Made by a program: the position numbers and the translations under genes. Below are positions 1 through 10,309 of a DNA stretch of 64,000 nucleotides, piece by piece. The notes under the pieces were generated by a model. It did not search any database, had not been told where the DNA came from, and saw nothing but the letters and a program-made list of their open reading frames with translations. The DNA is from Astragalus membranaceus (taxonomy: Eukaryota; Streptophyta; Magnoliopsida; Fabales; Fabaceae): positions 68,647,521 to 68,711,520 of the forward strand of contig CM076847.1 in NCBI GenBank assembly GCA_039519185.1, written 5' to 3'. The stretch's first letter is position 1. Each line of letters begins with the position of its first letter.

Positions 1-1166
1 AATAATTAAAATACTAGATTTAATAAATGGGGAGAGGTCTAGGATCACGGTTTCACTTGCAAGCTTCGATTCCCCCTATGTCTAATCCTACCTGAATTCC
101 CTTATTTTACTTAATTACCAATCCCTTTACTAAAACTATTAATCCGTTTGGTCATTCGCGATTAATATTCTTTTTCCTAAATTAACACTCGTTTGGTCAT
201 GCAAGAATTTAAATTCGGGAAAAGCATAAAGAGCAAAAAGGTTGAATGATTGGAAGACTAAATTATGGTTTGGTCATGCCCTAATTATAGCCCCAATTAT
301 CCTATAGGTCCACCAACTAATTGCAGTACGGCCGCTGATCAACTAATTGATTATAAACATGCAAAGGGTAGCTAATCCTAATCATGTGATAAAAACAATA
401 GGACAATATTAATTAAAATAAAAATAGGAATTCAAACTAGAAATTAAAACATAAAAAGGTCTCTAAACATGCAAGATCCACCTAAGACCCTAGAAGAGGA
501 TTTAGCTATCCATAGTGTTCGAGAACAACAAAATAAAATTAGGAGTCATAAATTACAGAGATAAAAATAACCCGGAATAGAGAAATTTCTGATCCTGAAA
601 TTTTAGTCTCCTTTTTCTGCTCCAGAGCTCTCTCACGATGTCAAAAACGGGTACCAAATCTTCCTCCTCTCCTTGCCGTGTGTACTGTTGCTTGCGTTGT
701 TTGTGTTTGTGTGCGGCACTCTTCTCTTCCTATTATGTACGTACGGCTCTCGTTCTTTTTCTATTTAATTCCTTCAATTGCCGTGCTACTGTATATTTTC
801 CTCTTTAATTATCCAATTCAGTTAGTCCTTCTCTTGCTGATCACGTTTGTTTCTTCAATTAAAGTTTGTGGGCCTTCAATTTGAATTCCATCATGGGCTG
901 AATTCTCATCTTCATCCATACAACACAAGTCCTAGGCCTTTTGGATTTTGGGCTCCATGCAAAGCCAATTGAAAGTTGGCTTCTTCCTTTTTTTCTCTTT
1001 TATTTCAAACTCAAATATATAATATATTGGTTTGAGTATTCTTTGTATCCTTTCTCTTCTGCGCAATATAGAGCAAATTAAGTTAATGATTTATATATTT
1101 GCTAATAATTGCTCTAAGAATAACACAAAAGTATCTCTAAAAAATGCACTAAATTAGAGCTTATCA
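1..1166 (-). mobile_element. LTR-like insertion, Athila-like (partial)
   Basis: On the minus strand the sequence changes abruptly at 1166 from transposase coding sequence to a TGATAAGCTCTAATTTAGTG start, as an LTR beginning with TG would. It runs to the left window edge without an ORF of note. The motif TTTGGTCATGC or a close variant recurs near 156, 193 and 272. The style of the leader (a 'TATGGATAGCTAAATCC' motif near 510, then AT-rich sequence) recalls Athila-type gypsy LTRs as I remember them, but no second LTR, primer site or target duplication is inside the window. A degenerate stretch of element H is the alternative. Confidence 0.42.
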
Positions 1167-3604
1167 TCGCGCCCTGTTACGCACATATGATTTTAATGAT
1201 CCTAAGTACCTATCAAATCATAACAACGATTTTTATTAATATAATCATCCAAATCATTATTCGATTTAAAATGACAGGAAACTTACCTCTCAATAGGATA
1301 CATCCATCGATAATGTACCGGGCCTCCAAGCTTAGCTTGTTCAACAAGATGAACAATTAGGTGAACCATCACGGTGAAGAATGAAGGGGGAAATAACATT
1401 TCCATGTGGCATAAAGTGAGCACAACATCATGTTGCATTTTGTCTAAAGTTGAAACGCTCAACACTTTATCACATAGTTGCCTAAAGAATGAGCACAATT
1501 CATTTAAAACTGTCGATACCTCTTTAGGCAATCCTACTCGCATGGCCAGCGGTAGAAATTGCTCTACTAATACATGACAGTCATGACTTTTTAGCATCCC
1601 ATTCAGCCGAAGATTGTCCACATCAATGCACCTAGAAAAGTTGCTCGAATAACCATCTGGCACAGCGATATTTTTTAAAGTTCTTAAAAAAGACTTCTTT
1701 CCTTGTTTAGTCATTGTATAAATTGCTAGAGGATACTTTCCATTTTCATCTGGCCAAAGATCATGCCTAAAGCCCATTGATTGTAGGTCTCTTCGAGCAC
1801 CAATGTGATCTTTTGACGTTGCACTATCATTTAGTATGGTATAAATAATATTGTCGCACACATTTTTCTCAATATGCATAACATCAAGATTATGACGTAA
1901 CAAATTATGCTCCCAATACGGAAGCTCAAAAAGTATACTTTTCTTTTTCCACTGTTGAGTACCATCTTGCGAGGTACGTCCATCACCACGTGATCTTTTT
2001 CCCTTTCCACTTGTTTCAGCAGTTTGACCAAAGGTGACATTGATATTCTTAACTTGTTCAAGGATTTCAGAACCAGATAAAAGTTTAGGTGGATTGCGCA
2101 TATCTTGTTCTCCATTAAACCGAATCCTATTCAGCCTAAATCTGTGTCTGCGATCAAGAAAACGACGGTGACCCATAAAACACCACGTCCTACTATGTGG
2201 CAAGCGGCAAGGAATAGAGTCAAAGTTACAAGTTGGACAAGCTCGTCCGGTATATGTGTTCCACCCAGAGAGAGTTCCCAACCCAGGAAAGTCACTAATC
2301 GTCCACATCAAAGCTGCGTGCAATTTGAACATCTCTCGAGTTGAAGCATCATAAGCATCTACACCGTCGTGCCATAACTCCTTAAGCTCTTTAACTAGAG
2401 GTTGCATGTAAACATCTATATTATTTCCAGGCATTTTTTTACCAGGAATTATCGTTGAAAGGATAAATGATGTCGACTTCATACAGACCCATGGTGGGGT
2501 GTTGTAAGGTATGAGAATAATTGGCCAAATGCTGTAACTTGTACTTAAATTACCAAATGGATTAAAACCATCAGTAGCTAATCCAAGGCGAACATTGCGT
2601 GGATCTGATGCAAATGACATGTTTGTTGAATCAAATGTCTTCCAAGCCATTGAATCTCTTGGATGTCTCATCATGCCATCATTGTTATTATCAACAGCAT
2701 GCCATCTCATATCCTCAGCTGTCTTTGAAGACAAAAACAATCTCTGCAAGCGCGGTTTAAGAGGAAAGTAACGAAGAACTTTTGCAGGCACCTTCTTCTT
2801 ACCATTTCCATCATTGGACGCCTCAACCTCACCATCTTTTGTCCTGGATTTCCATCTGCCCTTGTTACATACTTTACATGTTTGCCTATATTCATCTTCA
2901 CCCCAATACAACATACAATTATTTGGACATGCATGTATCTTTTCACAATCCAAACCAAGCTTCGATATAGTTTTCTTTGTCTCATAGAATGAACTTGGAA
3001 TTTTTGCATGCTCAAATGCATCATTTAGTAGTTCTAAGATCATTGTCATAGCCTTATCGGTCATCCCACAAAGGCATTTGATATGATACAACTTCACTAT
3101 AAAAGCAAGTTTAGAATACTTTTTGCACCCTTCATACAATGGCTGTTCTCCATCCCTAGCTAATTCATAAAATTCTCTAGCTTCCCTCCCTTCTTGAGTT
3201 ACATTTGGAGTCACTCTTTCACCTTGTGCGGTGTCTTCATTAGTATCATTTGGAAAATTCCTATCAACTCCAAAAGCATCGTTAATGATGTTCTGAATTG
3301 GATCTTGAACGACCACAGTATCTTGTGCCGCATTTGGTACATTTCCACTTGCAATATTACTAGTATGTCCTTGGTCAGACTCCCCATGAAATAACCAAGT
3401 GGTGTATCCTCTTGGGAACGGTTTACAAACTAAATGGTCGTACACATCTTGCCTAGTTTGGCGTCTTCTAAAACCACACAAGGAACAAGGACATTTTATT
3501 TTTCCATCAACGGCAGCACGTTCATAAGCAAATTGAATAAATCCCCGAACACCTTGCTTATACTCACGTGAACCTTGTGGCATTGTAATCCATGACTTAT
3601 CCAT
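1167..3604 (-). pseudogene. TNP2-type CACTA transposase, interrupted
   Basis: Encodes the CACTA transposase, which binds subterminal repeats and cuts at the TIRs. The ORF could be read from 3685, but the start used is the MDKSW methionine at 3604, which matches the start of the second transposase in this window (60380). Domains in order: a Transpos_assoc-like cysteine/histidine region (CPCSLCGF near residue 42), the TNP2 core (CKVCNKGRW; GLATDGFNPFG; HNLDVMHIEKN), then a DUF4218-like region ending RWMYPIER. Exon 1 ends at 1287 at a GTAAGT donor. A 77 bp intron (1286-1210) ends TTTGATAG and exon 2 continues YLGSLKSYVRNRA before the LTR-like insertion at 1166 breaks it. The DUF4216-like C-terminus is not in the window. 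The part present has no internal stop. Confidence 0.85.
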
Positions 3605-3935
3605 TGTCATACAATCTTGTTTCTGAAGCATCGTGAGAGAGAGGACATAACTAAGGATAACTAGAAGGAGAAAATCAGAACACAATTCAAGGAACAGGGA
3701 GAGAAGCAGTTTGAGGAAAAGCAGTGTAAAAACAATGAAGCACTAAAGAGAACTACAATAAACAAGTACAAAACAAAGTTCACACACACACACAGAGTCA
3801 AAATGAATTGTTTCATCTCTAGGAATTCATTCTTCTGTTGGTTTTTCTCTTCTTTACAAACTGTTTTTACAAAGTGTATCAATTACCATCATCAACAATT
3901 TCAGCTTCTGCGCCAATAAAGTTGGCAAGGATCAA

Positions 3936-4057
3936 GATTCAAAATCAATTCTAAAATTCAAGGTGCCTACTCTACAACCAAACAGAATCAGGATTCAAAA
4001 TCAATTTCTTCAGATTCAAAATCAATTCTAAAATTCAAGGTGCCTACTCTACAACCA
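3936..4057. repeat. Two-copy direct repeat in the 5' region of H
   Basis: A segment of about 45 bp (GATTCAAAATCAATTC then AAGGTGCCTACTCTACAACC) occurs twice, about 77 bp apart, upstream of the transposase start. Confidence 0.75.
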
Positions 4058-4159
4058 ATAAGCCCTTTTTTTTAAAACCCTAAAGCCCTAATTTGTGGTT
4101 TGTTTCTGAAATTGAATCAGTTAATTCCAACCAAACAGAAATTAAAACCTAAAACCCTA

Positions 4160-4600
4160 AAAAAAGAGAGAATGAGAGAGAGAGAGAGAGGAAGAAAGAA
4201 GACATACCTGGTTGCGAGAAGAAGCTGCTGCGTGAGAGAAGAAGCGCTGCGTCGTGAGAGAAGAAGCTGCGACCGTGAGAGAAGAAATGAAACTGTGAGG
4301 GCGCTGCTGCGAAGGATCGAGAGAGAGAGAGAGAGAGAGAAATGAAACCGAGAGAGAGAGAGAGAGATGAAGAAAAAAGACGCACCTGGTTGAGAGAAGA
4401 AGCTGATGCGTCGTGAGAGAAGAAGCTGCGACCGTGAGAGAAGAAGCGCTGCGGCCGTGAGAGAAGAAGCGTTGCGGCCCGTCGTGAGAGAAGAGCTGTT
4501 GCAGAGAGGTTTTTGCAATTTGGTTTGTTGTAGAGAAGCGCTGTTGGTTTGTTGCAGAGAAGCGCAGTCGTGGCTCGTGAGAGAAATGAAAGGGCTTTTG
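4160..4600. repeat. GA-rich minisatellite and GA microsatellites
   Basis: Irregular repeats built on GTGAGAGAAGAAGC followed by GCTGCG or TGCGACC, mixed with (GA)n runs at 4166-4188, 4319-4340 and 4350-4367. Long reading frames here on both strands are by-products of the repeat (serine/leucine- or arginine/glutamate-rich) and are not called as genes. Confidence 0.85.
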
Positions 4601-4694
4601 GTTATTTTATTAATTAGTAACTGAGAAGCGCTTTGTTGTAGAGGGGAGTTTTTTTTTTGACAAAAAAAGGGAGGGGGAGTTGTTTTTGACACGA

Positions 4695-4895
4695 AAATTT
4701 GCAACCGCCGCAATATACTTTCTAACCGCCGCCGATTGACTCCAGAAAAACCAAACCGCTGCAGATTACCAAATAACCGCCGCTGTTTACTTACTAACTA
4801 CGGCAGTCAAGATAACCGCCGCACAAACCGCCGCAAAATTATAAGCGGCAGCGGTTTACCCAAAACCGCCGCAGATTAACCGCCGCTGGTTGCCT
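4695..4895. repeat. Subterminal repeats of CACTA element H
   Basis: About ten copies of AACCGCCGC or its complement GCGGCGGTT in 200 bp, directly inside the right terminus. Such arrays are the presumed transposase binding sites of CACTA elements. Confidence 0.8.
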
Positions 4896-4909
4896 ATTTT
4901 GTTGTACTG

Positions 4910-4964
4910 CCTCCACGGCCTGAGCCATAGCAGCCAACGCAACAGCATCGTTCCTTCCAACCAT
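4910..4964 (-). pseudogene. Start of element A gag (truncated by H)
   Basis: An ATG at 4964 opens MVGRNDAVALAAMAQAVEA, which resembles the gag start of element E in this window (MARRDDAALAAALQ). The frame is lost where H begins. The ATG lies just inside a GTTGTGATTAG acceptor-like site (AG at 4971-4970). The rest of the element lies beyond H, outside the window. Confidence 0.7.
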
Positions 4965-5067
4965 TTCAACTAATCACAACAATCATAAACAACAGTTAGA
5001 ACCAATTGACAATACTTGATCGTCAATGACACACTAACTTGACAACTTGGCCGGACAGACCGAAACT

Positions 5068-5079
5068 GCTCTGATACCA
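5068..5079 (-). promoter_or_regulatory. Primer binding site of element A (tRNA-iMet)
   Basis: Minus strand TGGTATCAGAGC, four bases downstream of the LTR end. This is the standard initiator-methionine tRNA primer site of plant LTR retrotransposons. Confidence 0.92.
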
Positions 5080-6129
5080 CTAATGTAACACCCCTTTTCT
5101 ACCCGGAAAATTTTTGACAAAAATCAGAGTCCCAAAAACATTTTTCAATACACCCACAAGGGATGCCACATTTTCACCGTTAAACAATCACACACCATTA
5201 ATAAAATTTACCATTAAAGAGTACGGCATATAATAGTAACTCCATCACCATGCAGCGGAATAAAAATATAGGGTTCAACAATAATCTTAACATCACCATA
5301 AAACTTCAAAAATTAGAATAATAGAGACACTAATAAAGCCTAGCGTTCATCCCTCCGAGTGCTACGTATCAGAGCGACGACACCGACTCTACTAGCGAAG
5401 GTAGACATGCCTTCACTCGCAATCACCTGCACGTTACCAACATAGGGGTAACATTCAAACAGAAGGGTGAGATATCTAACATTATAATAGCATATATGAT
5501 AGGCAATATGCTAGAGTTACGACAACTATATCAACCGCTTCACAACAACATCAAATTACAAATCACTAAGAATTATCACCAACATTATAAGTAAGTGTAT
5601 GAGATGCAACCCACACCAACGGGTATATGCATGTGGTACCAATCATCACCAATAAAGTAGCCAATAAGGGCATCATCACCTGTATGAGCATCACCATCAT
5701 CACCTATAGCTCCAAGGCCGAAGCCATCATCACCAAAATAATGCATATGCAATACCATGAACAATGCACAAGAGACAATTAACAACAACAGACATTTAAT
5801 TGACACAACATCACCAATATCAATAAGTGGTCATAGACCCATCACCTATCACCTTAGCCAACAAAATCGGCACATCACCTGTTATATCATCACCAATAAC
5901 ACCAATCATCACCAATAACACCTACACCTATAGGACAGTCTAACAACTTGACCAACCATCACCGACCCCAAAGACACCAATAAATTTCCCACATCAATGG
6001 CAGCAACAATTTTACAACATCGGGGACACCGACAATTTACGACACCAGGAACAGTGCCAATTTACAACAAACAGCGGCATTTGTTTACAGCAAACAGCAA
6101 CGATAGCCTTTAAAAACAACAACTCAAAA

Positions 6130-6420
6130 ATGGGGACAGCAACCATGATTTTCCAGGGAAACAGCAACATAAAAACGGAGACAGCAACAATGATTTTCCA
6201 TAAAAACAGCAACATGAAAATGGTGACAGCAACAGTGATTTTCCATAAAAACAGCAACATGAAAATGGTGACAGCAACAGTGATTTTCCATAAGAACAGC
6301 AACATGAAAATGGTGACAGCAACAGTGATTTTTAGGAAAAACAGCAACATTTGTTCACTGTGACAGCAACATCAATTTTTAGAAAACGGCAACACTTGTT
6401 CACTGTGACAGCAACATTAT
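6130..6420. repeat. About 48 bp tandem repeat in LTR A
   Basis: Five to six copies of a unit containing AACAGCAACATGAAAATGG and TGACAGCAACAGTGATTTTC, the inner ones nearly identical. Confidence 0.85.
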
Positions 6421-6447
6421 TTTAGAAAAACAGCAACAGCAACAAGA

Positions 6448-7130
6448 CAGAAACTGGCGCCCAGCAACAGGGCGCCAAGTGAGACAGCAACACAACAAGA
6501 AACTGGCGCCCAGCAGCAGGGCGCCCAGCAGGCAACAACAACAACAGAAACTGGCGCCCAGCAACAGGGCGCCAAGAGCATCAGCAACAGAACAGAAACT
6601 GGCGCCCAGCAACAGGGCACCTAGTGCAACAGCGACAGAACCAGACATGGCGCCCAGGGGCAGGGCGCCTAGCACGGCATCAACAAAATCAGACATGGCG
6701 CCCAGGGACAGGGCGCCTAGCGCAACAATGGCAACAGCAGACTTGGCACCCAGGAGCAGGGCGCCTGGCACAACAGAGGCAACACCAGACTTAGCGCCCA
6801 GCAACAGGGCGCCTAGGACATCAGCAACACAGGCAGGCCAACAGCAACCGCAAAACATGGGACATCACTGGGTGCCTAGGGCGCCCTTCACAGCAACACA
6901 ACCGCACCAGACCACACTGGGCGCCTAGGGCGGCAACTCCAGCAACCAAGACAGCATCACTGGGCGCCTAGGGCGCCACTTCCAGCAACAACAACAACAA
7001 GACATCATGACTGGGAGCCCAGGGCGCCAAAATCAGCAACAGAAGCAACACTGGCTCGGCGCCCAGCAACAGGGCGCCTCCAGCAGGAACCAAACGCAAC
7101 ACAGACACGGCGCCCAGGAGCAGGGCGCCA
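6448..7130. repeat. Array of GGCGCC dyads in LTR A
   Basis: About a dozen or more units of the form GGCGCCCAGCAACAGGGCGCC, separated by 20-40 bp of CA-rich spacer. Each unit is an inverted repeat of GGCGCCC and GGGCGCC around a short loop, so the transcribed leader would form a string of short GC-rich hairpins. The reading frames across it are repeat artefacts. Confidence 0.85.
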
Positions 7131-7310
7131 TTTCCAGCAACCAAAACACAACACCAAATCGCACCAAACACCAAATACCAAATTTTCACCATGATCAATC
7201 AACATGAGTACAATCAAACATCACTAAGTCAACATCAACAAGATCAAAGAGGCATCATAGGTCCTATCTCCCACATAACCCCCATCATACACCCTATTAT
7301 AAAGTAGAAC

Positions 7311-7320
7311 CCACTCTTAC
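7311..7320 (-). promoter_or_regulatory. Candidate 5' splice site in the leader of A
   Basis: Minus strand CATAAG/GTAAGAGTGG with the donor G at 7320, downstream of a purine-rich segment. The same context is found in E (TAAG/GTAAGGGTGG). The candidate acceptor is at 4970, just before gag. Inferred, with no transcript evidence. Confidence 0.5.
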
Positions 7321-7912
7321 CTTATGTTTGCCGAATACGTGATCCTCTTGCACGAAGACTCCAAAAAAAAAATGCAGCAACAAAGCTCCTCCCTTCTTTC
7401 TCCTTGGTTTCGCGTCGTCCCTCTCTTCTCCTCTCTTCGCAATTCTCTCCTTTCTTTTCTTTTTTTTTCTCCAACAATGCGCAAATGATCCCAAAACCCT
7501 AGCTAGGCTCTCACTCATGCGCCAATGCCTTGGGCTCTTGGATCACGGGCCCCCGTCTACTACTCAGCTAATTACTAAGCATCACTCCCTAATTTAAATA
7601 AAACATCATTTTCTTAATTATTAAATATGACTATACTAATAAAATACCCAAATAATTTAATTAAATGAATAATTAAATTATTTGGGTATTACAACCTTGA
7701 TCACTCACTATCCGACTTTTGGAAGTGTTGATTGCCTAAACATTTATTTAGTCCAACTTCCTGACCCTAATTTTTTCCTGGATTTCCTTTTTGGGTTTTC
7801 AATCCACCGGGTCGCTCTAACGTTTGCCTAGGCCGCCCTTCTGGGTTTTCGACCTAGCGAGCTCTTTTTTGTTTGGCTCATTTTTTCTCTTTTTTCTATA
7901 TACATTTTTTAG

Positions 7913-8450
7913 GCATAGTACTTGACTGCATCAGAGTTCATCGGGGGTGGGAAGCCTTCGCCCTCTACTTTCGTGAGGATTAAGGCCCCTCCAGAGAATG
8001 ATTTCTTTACCGCATAAGGTCCTTCATAGTTCGGGGTCCATCTTCCACGGGAATCCTTTTGGATGGGTATGATTTTCTTGGGCACCTTTTTCTGTTAAGC
8101 TTTCTTTGCACTTTTCCGATATGACACAAGACAACCATCCTTTTGTTTGATATGGTTTAATGGAAGTACTACTTCCATCGCACGGGGTTACCCTTGTTGA
8201 AGTGTGAAACAAGGTCTGATCTCCATGTAAGGTGAAAGGGAGCATTTGAAGGTTACTATACTATCATCTCTGATATTCTTTGTTTGTTGCCGCAACTGCC
8301 CCATTCATTTTTGGGCGGTACAGTGAGGGATTATGATGCTCGACTTGGAGTCTCCACACAACCCTTTCGCCACTGTCCGTGACGATCTTACTTGGAAGGT
8401 TGTAACGGCAGACCAAATTTCTTGACAATCACGGATTTTCTTACACCAGT
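7913..8450 (-). pseudogene. Integrase fragment of relic G
   Basis: Minus-strand pieces in several frames. The C-terminal piece (about 8045-7913) reads WTPNYEGPYAVKKSFSGGA then LTKVEGEGFPPPMNSDAVK and a stop, as at the end of Tat-type pol. An upstream piece contains EHHNSSLYRPKMNGAV, the region around the third catalytic residue, where the usual glutamate is lost (NGAVAATNK). Frameshifts and deletions make it non-functional. Confidence 0.7.
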
Positions 8451-8700
8451 GGGTATCTTGTGTCAGACATGGTGATGCGAGCGCATTTTCTTGATTCGCT
8501 GTCCTTTTGGTGTGATGTTAATTTTAACACCTTTTTATCTTCTTCTGTGCCCAAGTTAATCATCTCACTTGATTCCACGCGAGGCTGGATCACTTTATCC
8601 TTCTGTTTCATTATTCTCATTACCTCTGGAGGAGTTTCCAAGTTATCTTCTACATCTTCCTTAGTTTGGGGTGATCAAAGTTATGATTAACGATGTTGTT
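8441..8700 (-). pseudogene. Protease-RT linker fragment of relic G
   Basis: Minus strand with PPEVMRIMKQKDKVIQP and INLGTEEDKKVLKL, the acidic linker between protease and reverse transcriptase in Tat/Ogre elements. It passes directly into integrase sequence at its 3' side, so the RT and RNase H have been deleted. Confidence 0.6.
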
Positions 8701-8858
8701 ATTTTCAAGGACAAGTTATTTAGATCTGCATTAGTAGAAATTGAAAAAGGATGGAAGAAGAAGCGAAGCGAGTGATTGAGTGAAGAATAAGTTTATTGGA
8801 GAATTCAAAATGCTATTTTATTAATATTGATACTGAAAAGAAACATGCGTGCCCCTAT

Positions 8859-10178
8859 CACTACAAAAAAATTGCCCATTAGCGGCGGAAATCAGCGAGG
8901 GACTAATGTTCCCTCGCAAAAACTGGAATTAGCGACAGAATTTGCGAGGGAATAGGGGCTGTCGTATTTTTGAGAATTAGCAACGGAATTTTGATGATTA
9001 GCGACGAAAATTTTGAAAATTAGCGACGGAATTTCAGTCCCTCGCTAATTCCTTCACTAATTTTTGACAGTTTTCAGATGATGGGACTTAGTGCAGATAT
9101 TTAGCGACCGATTTTCAGTCCCTCGCTAATTCCCTCGCTAATTTTTGACCTCACAGTTTTCAGATGATGGGACTCAGTGCAGGGGTTGGTAATGTGCAGC
9201 AATTAGCGACGGACAGTTCCGTCGCTAATTTCCTCGCAAATTTTTTTACTTTTTTTTTCTTAAATCCGTTTACACCCTCACTCTTCTTTCTCACTCACAA
9301 CACCCTCACTCTTCTTCTCGCCTCTTCACCCTTCCTCTTCCCTTCCTCTTCCTCTACTCTCCACCACCACACAACCACCACCACCACCATCACCACCATA
9401 CAACCAACCTACTGCCTACTCTCCCATTCCTCTTCCTCTACTCTCTCTCTCACCTACAAACCCTAACCCACCACCACCACCACCACCAGAGCTACTCTCC
9501 CCTTTCCCTCTTCTTCTCTCCACCTTCTTCCACCACACCACCACCACACAACCACCACCACCACCACCACCGGAGCTCCTCATCCTCTTCCTCTTCCTCT
9601 CTCTCTCTCTCTCTTATGATTTCCCCTTTCCCTCTTCTTCTCTCCACCTTCTTCCACCACACCACCACCACACAATCACCACCACCACCGCCACCACCCA
9701 CGAAACCACCACCATGAACTCCTCTCTCCACCTATGAATTCCTCTTCTCTCACCTATACGAATTTCTTTCCACCTTCCACCACCACCACCACCACCCCCA
9801 CCACCACAACCACCACAACCACAAAATTAATAATATAATATAATATTCATTAATAATATAATATTTTTTAACAGTATTAATAATAAATATATAAAAAAAA
9901 CAAGTCATTCAGCACTGGACACGTGTCAGTTTTTTTTTGAAAAAACTGCAGTCATTAGCGAGGGAATTAGCGAGGGAAAATTCCCTCGCTAATTAGCGAG
10001 GGAAAATTCCCTCGCTAATTAGCGAGGGATTCAATTCCCTCGCTAATCCCATTAACGAGGAGGGATTTAGTGACGGAACTGGTCCCTCGCTAATTCCCTC
10101 GCAAATGACCATTAGCGATGGATTTTGGTCATTTTGCGAGGGAAAATTCCGTCGCTAATAACCAATTTTTTTGTAGTG
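8859..10178. mobile_element. Non-autonomous CACTA element, 1320 bp
   Basis: Left terminus CACTACAAAAAAATTG, right terminus its inverted copy CAATTTTTTTGTAGTG, both flanked by the 3 bp target duplication TAT (8856-8858 and 10179-10181). Inside each end are many copies of TTAGCGACGG and CCCTCGCTAATT in both orientations. The centre is CCACCA- and TCTTCC-rich low-complexity sequence with no transposase, so it must depend on an autonomous partner. It sits inside relic G. Reading frames such as those near 9164 and 9731 are low-complexity artefacts. Confidence 0.9.
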
Positions 10179-10309
10179 TATTGAAATGTCCTAAGGCATT
10201 GGGCAGAGCCATAGGATTGCATTACAAGAAAATTACTTTGAACTGAAAATCACAAGAAAATCAACAATCTCCCAACTCATAAGTGCTTCAGTTGCAGGAT
10301 AAAGGCGCG

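Larger units (their letters stand above)
1..4909 (-). mobile_element. CACTA (En/Spm) transposon H, right part
   Basis: The right end near 4907-4909 reads on the minus strand CAGTACAACAAAATAGG, one base away from the usual CACTACAAC terminus. It is followed by about 200 bp of subterminal GCGGCGGTT repeats in both orientations, typical of CACTA elements. A TNP2-type transposase gene reads leftward from 3604. The left end lies outside the window, so length and target duplication cannot be checked. H is inserted after about 18 codons of the gag of element A, and is itself cut by the LTR-like sequence at 1-1166. The terminal G instead of C may be a mutation or may mean the border is a few bases off. 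Confidence 0.75.
5084..7693 (-). mobile_element. 5' LTR of Ty3/gypsy element A (Tekay-like)
   Basis: A 2610 bp LTR. On the plus strand it begins TGTAACACCCC and ends GGGTATTACA; read on the minus strand it is a 5' LTR followed by the primer site and gag. It is related to the LTR of element E: shared blocks include TATGAGATGCAACCCA, the segment around the GTAAG(A/G)GTGGGT donor-like site, and arrays of GGCGCC dyads. A purine-rich stretch (about 7370-7480, read on minus) precedes the donor-like site at 7320. The 3' LTR lies outside the window. It is inserted into relic G. Confidence 0.85.

Noticed and set aside
678..884. 68-codon hydrophobic frame
   Set aside because: Lies in an LTR-like sequence, has no homology that I recognise, and AT-rich sequence gives such frames by chance.
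4117..4713. Long open frame rich in serine, leucine and phenylalanine
   Set aside because: It is the translation of the GA-rich minisatellite; frames are open on both strands and no domain is visible.
6400..6928. Repetitive LGALLLGA-type and opposite-strand frames
   Set aside because: Artefacts of the GGCGCC dyad array in LTR A. Periodic structure, no start context, open on both strands.
9164..9731. Threonine/proline- and glycine-rich frames
   Set aside because: They are the CCACCA and TCTTCC low-complexity core of the non-autonomous CACTA.
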